10,836 bases of DNA from an uncultured Clostridia bacterium (GTDB taxonomy: Bacteria; Bacillota; Clostridia; Oscillospirales; CAG-272). The first letter of the stretch is position 1. The number at the start of each line of letters is the position of its first letter. The notes beneath the pieces are model-generated. The model was not told the DNA's origin, ran no database searches, and saw only the letters and a list, made by a program, of their open reading frames with translations. A program made the translations under genes and the position numbers. The stretch covers positions 1-10,836 of the forward strand of contig CAMZFG010000017.1 in NCBI GenBank assembly GCA_947306035.1, in the 5' to 3' direction. This document shows, piece after piece, positions 7,457 through 10,836 of this stretch.

Positions 7457-8079
7457 TACGCGTACACCTCCTCGAGTTTGGCAACGGCCTCTTTGGCGAT
7501 GATGAACTTATCGGCGTTCAGCACGTCGTAGACGTTGACCGTGTTGAATTGGGTGGTCACCACGCCGGGAATGTTGGCGCAGCTCTTGATGACCGTGTTG
7601 TCCATGCCGGGCAGCACGATCAGGGCCTTTTTGTCGGCGCCGAGCGCTTTCAGCATAGCGGCCATGGTCTTGGTGGAAAACTCCGCCGTTTTGATCTCGC
7701 TGACCACGATCAGATCGCCGGCCGCCACTTTGGCGGACAGGGCGCTCTGCAGGGCAACGCGACGGGTCTTTTTGTTCATGGAGAGACGGTAGTCACGGGG
7801 CTTCGGGCCCAGCGCGACGCCGCCGTGCGTCCATTGCGGAGAGCGGGTGGAACCCTGACGGGCCCGACCGGTCCCCTTTTGTCTCCACGGCTTTTTGCCG
7901 CCGCCGGAGACCTCGGTGCGGGTCAGCGTGGACTGCGTGCCCTGGCGCTGGTTCATCAGGTAGGTGCGCACAGCCGCGTGGAGGACGGCGCCGTTGACTT
8001 CCGCGCCGAACAGCGCGTCGGAAAGCGCGATCTCGCCGACAGCTTTGCCGGCCATATCATAAACCTTTACGTTTGGCAT
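7456..8079 (-). CDS. rplD: 50S ribosomal protein L4
   Basis: L4 (uL4) binds 23S rRNA near the start of the exit tunnel. In Escherichia coli it also represses its own S10 operon through the mRNA leader, by attenuation and translation inhibition. The product has 207 residues. The tunnel loop is K-K-P-W-R-Q-K-G-T-G-R-A-R (62-74), followed by G-S-T-R-S-P-Q-W-T-H-G-G-V (76-88) and the P-K-P-R-D-Y-R-L-S-M-N-K-K (92-104) stretch, all typical. The frame is open 26 codons further, into rplC, but the ATG at 8079 follows AAGGAGG and gives the usual N-terminus (M-P-N-V-K-V-Y). L4 is the natural candidate to act on the long S10 leader found here (inference). Confidence 0.98.
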   Translation of the reverse strand: MPNVKVYDMAGKAVGEIALSDALFGAEVNGAVLHAAVRTYLMNQRQGTQSTLTRTEVSGGGKKPWRQKGTGRARQGSTRSPQWTHGGVALGPKPRDYRLSMNKKTRRVALQSALSAKVAAGDLIVVSEIKTAEFSTKTMAAMLKALGADKKALIVLPGMDNTVIKSCANIPGVVTTQFNTVNVYDVLNADKFIIAKEAVAKLEEVYA

Positions 8080-8098
8080 GATAGTTCCTCCTTCCGCA

Positions 8099-8731
8099 TC
8101 AGGCCTTGACCGAGTCGCGCAGGAACACGATGCCGTCTTTGGCGCCGGGAATGGCACCCTTGACGGCGATCAGATTGCGCTCCGCGTCGATCTTGACCAC
8201 AGTGAGATTGAGAACGGTGACTTGCTCGTTACCGTACTGACCGGCCATCTTCTTGTTTTTGAACACACGAGAAGGGCTGGAGTTTGCGCCCATGGAGCCG
8301 ACCTCACGGTGAATGGGGCCGACGCCGTGCGTGGCGCACAGGGTGTGATGGTTCCATCTCTTGATCGAGCCGGTGTAGCCGCGGCCTTTGGTCAGGCCGG
8401 TCACGTCGACTTTGTCGCCGGCGGCGAACGTGTCGGCGCCGATGACGTCGCCCACGTTCAGCGAGGCGCAGTCTTCAAGACGGAATTCTTTGAGGTGTTT
8501 CTTGGCAGCGACGCCCGCTTTGGCGAAATGGCCTTTCAGGGGTTTGGTCAGCTGCTTTTCTTTGGCTTCGATAAAGCCAAGCTGCACGGCGTCGTAGCCG
8601 TCGTTTTCGGCGGTCTTCTTTTGTGCGACCACGCACGGGCCCGCCTCGATAACCGTGACCGGAATGACGTTGCCGACTTCGTCGAAGATCTGCGTCATAC
8701 CGATCTTTTTACCGATGATACCCTTTTTCAT
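8099..8731 (-). CDS. rplC: 50S ribosomal protein L3
   Basis: L3 (uL3) is an early assembly protein whose internal loop reaches the peptidyl transferase centre. The 210 residues match the bacterial family. Landmarks are the start [16 protein letters not shown] (1-16), [18 protein letters not shown] (110-127), the central loop [14 protein letters not shown] (145-158) and K-K-M-A-G-Q-Y-G (160-167). ATG at 8731 follows AAGGAGG. It is separated from rpsJ by 119 nt, far more than at most junctions, and that gap holds competing inverted repeats. It precedes rplD by 19 nt. Confidence 0.98.
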   Translation of the reverse strand: MKKGIIGKKIGMTQIFDEVGNVIPVTVIEAGPCVVAQKKTAENDGYDAVQLGFIEAKEKQLTKPLKGHFAKAGVAAKKHLKEFRLEDCASLNVGDVIGADTFAAGDKVDVTGLTKGRGYTGSIKRWNHHTLCATHGVGPIHREVGSMGANSSPSRVFKNKKMAGQYGNEQVTVLNLTVVKIDAERNLIAVKGAIPGAKDGIVFLRDSVKA

Positions 8732-8757
8732 GTTCTTTTTCCTCCTTGCAGGTTATT

Positions 8758-8848
8758 GGTCGGCGTGTTGATTTTGCCCGGGGGCAGCGCCGACATGACC
8801 GGCAAAACGCCGGAAGATCCGGCAGTTTGCGCGTTGTTTGTGCCGACC
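8758..8848 (-). promoter_or_regulatory. Nested and competing inverted repeats in the rpsJ-rplC gap
   Basis: On the transcript strand three pairings are visible. An outer 7-bp pair, GGUCGGC (8842-8848) with GCCGACC (8758-8764), brackets almost the whole gap. Inside, a compact hairpin at 8804-8828 pairs AAAC-U-GCCGGA with UCCGGC-GUUU around a three-base loop. A second hairpin at 8772-8807 pairs UUUUGCC with GGCAAAA. The two inner hairpins share the UUUU segment (8804-8807), so they cannot form fully together. The outer arm ends about 9 nt before the AAGGAGG of rplC. Function unknown. Confidence 0.5.
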
Positions 8849-8850
8849 GA

Positions 8851-9162
8851 TCAGAGTTTGATCTCGATCTCGACGCCGGCGGGAAGTTCGATGTTCATCA
8901 GAGCATCCACCACTTTTTGGGTGGGCTTGAGAATATCGATGAGCCGTTTGTGCGTGCGCAGCTCGAACTGCTCACGGCTGTCCTTGTACTTGTGCACCGC
9001 ACGAAGAATGGTGACGATCTCTTTCTTCGTGGGGAGCGGCACAGGGCCGGAAACGGCGGCGCCGTTCCGTTTGGCTGTTTCCACGATCTTCTCCGCAGCG
9101 GTGTCGATGAGGGTGTGATCGTAGCTCGTCAGCCGGACTCTGATTTTCTCCTTGACTGCCAT
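8851..9162 (-). CDS. rpsJ: 30S ribosomal protein S10
   Basis: S10 (uS10, also NusE) is a small-subunit head protein and, with NusB, part of the transcription antitermination complex on rRNA operons. The 103-residue length is standard. It has [10 protein letters not shown] (7-16), the family signature [10 protein letters not shown] (36-45) and [11 protein letters not shown] (57-67), followed by R-T-H-K-R-L-I-D-I (69-77). ATG at 9162 follows AGAAGGAGGC. It is the first gene of the operon, behind a leader of about 310 nt. The genes often found upstream in Clostridia (tuf and fusA) are not here; the next gene is divergent. Confidence 0.98.
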   Translation of the reverse strand: MAVKEKIRVRLTSYDHTLIDTAAEKIVETAKRNGAAVSGPVPLPTKKEIVTILRAVHKYKDSREQFELRTHKRLIDILKPTQKVVDALMNIELPAGVEIEIKL

Positions 9163-9200
9163 TGTGTTTTGCCTCCTTCTTGCATTCCGCGCACTCGCAC

Positions 9201-9232
9201 GCGCACCCTATTTAATAAAGGAAGGGTCGCGC
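9201..9232 (-). promoter_or_regulatory. Stem-loop upstream of the rpsJ ribosome binding site
   Basis: GCGC and ACCCU (separated by one unpaired G) pair with AGGGU and GCGC, giving nine base pairs around a 13-base A/U-rich loop. It ends about 25 nt before the GGAGG of rpsJ. The bases just 3' of it (GUGCGAGUGCGC) are also GC-rich and could pair with the stem instead. Confidence 0.5.
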
Positions 9233-9292
9233 CGCCTTTGCGCCTGTTCGTTGGGGCAAGAATGCTGTGACACCGTCCCGTGCGTTTCTTTC

Positions 9293-9362
9293 GTGTCCTT
9301 ACAAAAACCGGATTTGCCCACACACACGCATGGGTAATCTCCGGGGGTGGAAAGTAAGGCAC
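9293..9362 (-). promoter_or_regulatory. Outer stem enclosing the leader terminator, with an alternative partner
   Basis: GUGCCUUAC (9354-9362) pairs with GUAAGG-A-CAC (9293-9302), nine pairs with one bulged A, enclosing the terminator-like hairpin and its U tract. The GACAC part of the 3' arm (9293-9297) can instead pair with GUGUC at 9269-9273. This is the usual geometry of a two-state regulatory RNA, but it is a reading by eye. Confidence 0.45.
9303..9344 (-). terminator. Intrinsic-terminator-like hairpin inside the S10 leader
   Basis: The transcript pairs CCGGA (9340-9344) with UCCGG (9308-9312) and, above an internal loop, CCCAUGC (9328-9334) with GUGUGGG (9317-9323) around a GUGU loop. 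Five U follow immediately (9303-9307). The GC-rich basal stem plus U tract is the form of a Rho-independent terminator or attenuator, and it lies before rpsJ in the leader, where it would control the whole operon. The internal loop and wobble pairs make it weaker than a classic terminator. Confidence 0.5.
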
Positions 9363-9477
9363 TGTGGGGCCCGCACGGCCGCGTCGTTCACTCTTTCGCC
9401 CGATTTTTCGGACATACTCTGCGAAAATTCCCCGCTCTCGCGGCAACCTCTCGCTTCATCGCATATCAGACTCGTTC

Positions 9478-9506
9478 ATTATATCATACGTTTTTTCGGT
9501 TTGCAA
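9478..9506 (-). promoter_or_regulatory. Sigma-A-type promoter of the S10-spc operon
   Basis: On the minus strand TTGCAA (9501-9506) and a perfect TATAAT (9478-9483) are separated by exactly 17 bases. A TG one base upstream of the -10 (9485-9486) makes it an extended -10 promoter. A/T tracts upstream of the -35 (about 9511-9540) could serve as an UP element. Transcription would start near 9471. This is by far the best promoter sequence in the window and fits a constitutively strong ribosomal-protein operon. Confidence 0.88.
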
Positions 9507-9808
9507 GAGAAATTTTCCTTTTGCGTGTAGAAATTTTTGCCTGTTTTCGGGGTGTTTATTGTGCAACTTGCCCAAAAATCGGCCGTTTTCGGCCTGAAAA
9601 GCGCTCTGCGGCCCGTATTTTTTCTCCTCTCCCCTGCTCTGCCGACCGACTTTTTTGCAAAAAATCGCGTTTTGCACCCGTTTTGGTGATCGCTTTCGCA
9701 AAAAGCACACAAAAAGGGGCAGTAAACGGAAAAAGCGCGCACAAACCGCGTTTGAGAAAAAATCCCTGCAAAACGTGTTTTGTAAACAGTTTGTTCACAT
9801 TTTGTCGT
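9507..9808. other. Non-coding, A/T-tract-rich divergent intergenic region
   Basis: No gene is supported here: reading frames lack family-like sequence or a ribosome binding site. The stretch contains a 14-bp perfect palindrome of six T, GC and six A (9651-9664), a GGCC inverted repeat with a GTTTTC loop (9581-9594) that on the minus strand is followed by GA and five T, and an operator-like inverted repeat at 9769-9782. Homopolymeric A and T runs differ from the surrounding GC-rich coding sequence and may reflect curved promoter DNA. Confidence 0.6.
9769..9782. promoter_or_regulatory. Operator-like inverted repeat upstream of the YgjV-family gene
   Basis: CAAAAC and GTTTTG flank a two-base centre, a 6-bp inverted repeat located about 27 bp upstream of the putative -10 at 9809. 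It could be a transcription-factor site, but in an A/T-tract-rich region such repeats arise readily by chance. Confidence 0.25.
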
Positions 9809-9814
9809 TATACT
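9809..9814 (+). promoter_or_regulatory. Putative -10 element of the YgjV-family gene
   Basis: TATACT lies 37 bp before the ATG at 9852, a plausible distance for a short leader. No good -35 hexamer is present at 16-18 bp; TTGTTC (9791-9796) is only 12 bp away. The promoter is therefore weak or activator-dependent, or lies elsewhere. Confidence 0.35.
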
Positions 9815-9851
9815 GATCTTATATCCGCATCGTCTGTCCCGGGAGGGTCTT

Positions 9852-10448
9852 ATGGATCCCGTTATCATACAGATCATCGGTCTGGCCGCCATGCTGGCCA
9901 ACCTGTTGTCCTTTCAGGCAAAAGCGCCGCGCGCCATTCTCTTGTGGCAGCTTTGCATGTCCGTTTTGTTCGGCGTGCATTACTACCTGCTCGGCGCCTA
10001 TACCGCCTGCCTGCTCAACGTGGTGGCCACCACGCGCAACGCCCTGTTCTCGCAGGCCGGCCGCCGGCGCTTTGCCGCGTCGCCTTTGTGGGTGCCCGTG
10101 TTCATCGCGGCGGCCCTCGGCGTGTACGCCCTCTCCTTTATCGTGTTCGACAAGGAGTGGTCGCCGCGCAGCGCGCTGATCGAACTGCTCCCCGTGGCGG
10201 GCCTGGCGGTGCAGACCGTCGCCTTCCGTATGCGCAGCGCCCAGCGCATGCGGCTGGCCAACGCCGTTTCCGTTCCCTTCTGGGCGTCGTATAACGCTTG
10301 CTACCGTTCGATCGGCGGCCTGCTCTCCGACGCGGCCATGGCCGTTTCCATTCTGGTGGGCTACCTGCGCTACCGCAAAAAAGAAAAGGCGGCAGAAACC
10401 GAGTCCCCCGCCCCCGACGAACACAACCGAAAGGAGGAAAACCCTTGA
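9852..10448 (+). CDS. YgjV-family inner membrane protein
   Basis: A 198-residue polytopic membrane protein that I assign to the YgjV family (bacterial inner-membrane proteins of unknown function). The segment from residue 38 (V-L-F-G-V-H-Y-Y-L-L-G-A-Y) into L-L-N-V-V-A-T-T-R-N (54-63) is the characteristic F-x2-H-x4-L-G, then N-x5-R pattern. Hydrophobic segments lie at about 3-20, 29-47, 50-61, 79-98, 107-126, 135-150 and 155-172; a hydrophilic tail (173-198, rich in Lys, Glu and Pro) follows. The ATG at 9852 has GGGAGGG five bases upstream. It is divergent from the ribosomal operon and overlaps the next gene by four bases, so the two are probably co-translated. Function and substrate are unknown; family assignment is from remembered pattern, not a search. 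Confidence 0.75.
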   Translation: MDPVIIQIIGLAAMLANLLSFQAKAPRAILLWQLCMSVLFGVHYYLLGAYTACLLNVVATTRNALFSQAGRRRFAASPLWVPVFIAAALGVYALSFIVFDKEWSPRSALIELLPVAGLAVQTVAFRMRSAQRMRLANAVSVPFWASYNACYRSIGGLLSDAAMAVSILVGYLRYRKKEKAAETESPAPDEHNRKEENP

Positions 10449-10836
10449 ACGCGCAAGGTCACAAGATCCATATATACTGTCTTTCCGCCGCGATATTGAC
10501 CGTGGTCGCCACCGCGGTGCGCGCGCTGTGCTTCGGCCGCGCCTTTGACGCCGACATCGGCTACTTTGCCGCGGGCGCCGCCCTGCCCGTTTTGCTGCGG
10601 GTGTTCGAGGCGGTGACGGTCGCGTGCTTTCTCTCTTTGTTCTTCTTTATTCCGAAAGGCACGCTGCCCCTGCCGAAAAAGCAGCCCCTCTCGCTCCCGC
10701 GCCGCGTCGTTTCGGCGCTGGTCGCCCTGCTGTTCGGCCTCAACTTCGTCGCTTTCTGCCGCGTCAACACCGGGCGCGGGCTGCCTTTTATCATCTTTTT
10801 GCTCGGCATTCTCACGCTGCTCGGCGCGGTCGCCTT
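10445..10836 (+). CDS. Unknown polytopic membrane protein (TTG start, cut by window edge)
   Basis: The frame begins at a TTG whose last two bases are the first two of the YgjV-family stop (TTGA overlap), seven bases after AAAGGAGG, a strong placement. It stays open to the edge, giving 130 codons. Hydrophobic segments lie at about 11-30, 44-69, 87-105 and 112-130 or beyond. A short loop with F-D-A-D-I-G-Y-F (34-41) follows the first segment, and a Pro/Lys-rich loop at 70-87 (with K-K-Q-P and R-R) separates the second and third. There is no catalytic motif and I do not recognise the family. Codon use is GC-rich at third positions like its neighbour. Overlap and shared membrane character suggest one operon with the YgjV-family gene, but no function can be stated. 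Confidence 0.75.
   Translation, partial: MNAQGHKIHIYCLSAAILTVVATAVRALCFGRAFDADIGYFAAGAALPVLLRVFEAVTVACFLSLFFFIPKGTLPLPKKQPLSLPRRVVSALVALLFGLNFVAFCRVNTGRGLPFIIFLLGILTLLGAVA

Larger units (their letters stand above)
9163..9471 (-). promoter_or_regulatory. Long structured 5' leader of the S10 operon mRNA
   Basis: From the predicted transcription start (about 9471) to the rpsJ ATG there are roughly 310 untranslated bases. In order, the transcript shows: a hairpin at 9421-9454 (GCGAGAG and UUUUCGC outside, CCGC-GAGA-GCGG with a GNRA-type loop inside, a 4x4 internal loop between); a 6-bp hairpin with an AAAA loop at 9398-9413; a large terminator-like element at 9293-9362; and a hairpin with a bulge at 9201-9232 (GCGC-G-ACCCU with AGGGU-GCGC). 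The rpsJ ribosome binding site follows. In Escherichia coli L4 binds the S10 leader; whether this leader responds to L4 is inference. I could not match it to a named RNA family by reading. Confidence 0.65.

Noticed and set aside
5987..7531. A long open frame (about 514 codons) on the plus strand opposite rplB, rpsS and rplW.
   Set aside because: It lies entirely antisense to secure ribosomal genes, has no ribosome binding site at its start and reads as compositionally biased sequence; GC-rich codon use on one strand opens the opposite one. The same holds for the other plus-strand frames below 9100.
9129..9446. A minus-strand frame of about 105 codons covering the leader and the start of rpsJ.
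   Set aside because: It overlaps rpsJ in another frame, starts without a ribosome binding site and spans the leader structures.
9388..9459. A 23-codon frame (ATG at 9459) in the S10 leader that could be a leader peptide.
   Set aside because: It has no Shine-Dalgarno sequence, starts about 12 nt from the predicted transcription start, and its codons coincide with the first two leader hairpins; the structures explain the sequence better.
9575..9600. Terminator for minus-strand transcription formed by the GGCC inverted repeat.
   Set aside because: The stem is only four perfect pairs plus two beyond a bulge, and there is no minus-strand gene upstream for it to end; kept only as a note in the intergenic entry.
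9347..10294. A long plus-strand frame running from the S10 leader through the YgjV-family gene.
   Set aside because: It is out of frame with the YgjV-family protein, which has the ribosome binding site, membrane segments and family pattern; the long frame has an Arg/Ala-rich shadow composition.

Overview
The window is a canonical bacterial ribosomal-protein supercluster (S10 operon running into the spc operon) on the minus strand, followed at its upstream end by two divergent membrane-protein genes on the plus strand. The lineage looks like a fairly GC-rich member of the Firmicutes/Clostridia (an Oscillospiraceae-type organism is my best guess). The reasons are the strong AAGGAGG ribosome binding sites before almost every gene, the four-cysteine zinc forms of S14 and L24, an L16 that begins M-L-M-P-K-R, use of GTG and TTG starts, and an S3 with an Arg/Gly/Asp-rich tail. 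The lineage is inference.

Layout in the direction of transcription of the main operon (right to left): a strong sigma-A-type promoter (9478-9506), a leader of about 310 nt rich in inverted repeats (9163-9471), then rpsJ, rplC, rplD, rplW, rplB, rpsS, rplV, rpsC, rplP, rpmC, rpsQ, rplN, rplX, rplE, rpsN, rpsH, rplF, rplR, rpsE, rpmD and the first 77 codons of rplO, which runs off the left edge. No gene of the classical order is missing. Most genes are separated by 1 to 19 nt or overlap by one base. Only four gaps are longer: rpsJ-rplC 119 nt, rpsQ-rplN 61 nt, rpsN-rpsH 132 nt and rplR-rpsE 51 nt. Each of the four contains an inverted repeat shortly before the next ribosome binding site.

To the right, a non-coding stretch (9507-9851) with A/T tracts leads into a plus-strand pair: a YgjV-family inner-membrane protein (9852-10448) and a second polytopic membrane protein of unknown function that starts at a TTG overlapping the YgjV stop codon and runs off the right edge. 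The str-operon genes (tuf, fusA and others) that often precede rpsJ are not adjacent here.

The coding part is conventional. The part worth attention is RNA: the S10 leader contains a terminator-like hairpin followed by five U, enclosed by a longer stem, and the 3' arm of that stem can alternatively pair downstream. This has the form of an attenuation switch for the whole operon. The four structured gaps may be further control or processing points. All structural calls come from base pairing read by eye, not from folding calculations.
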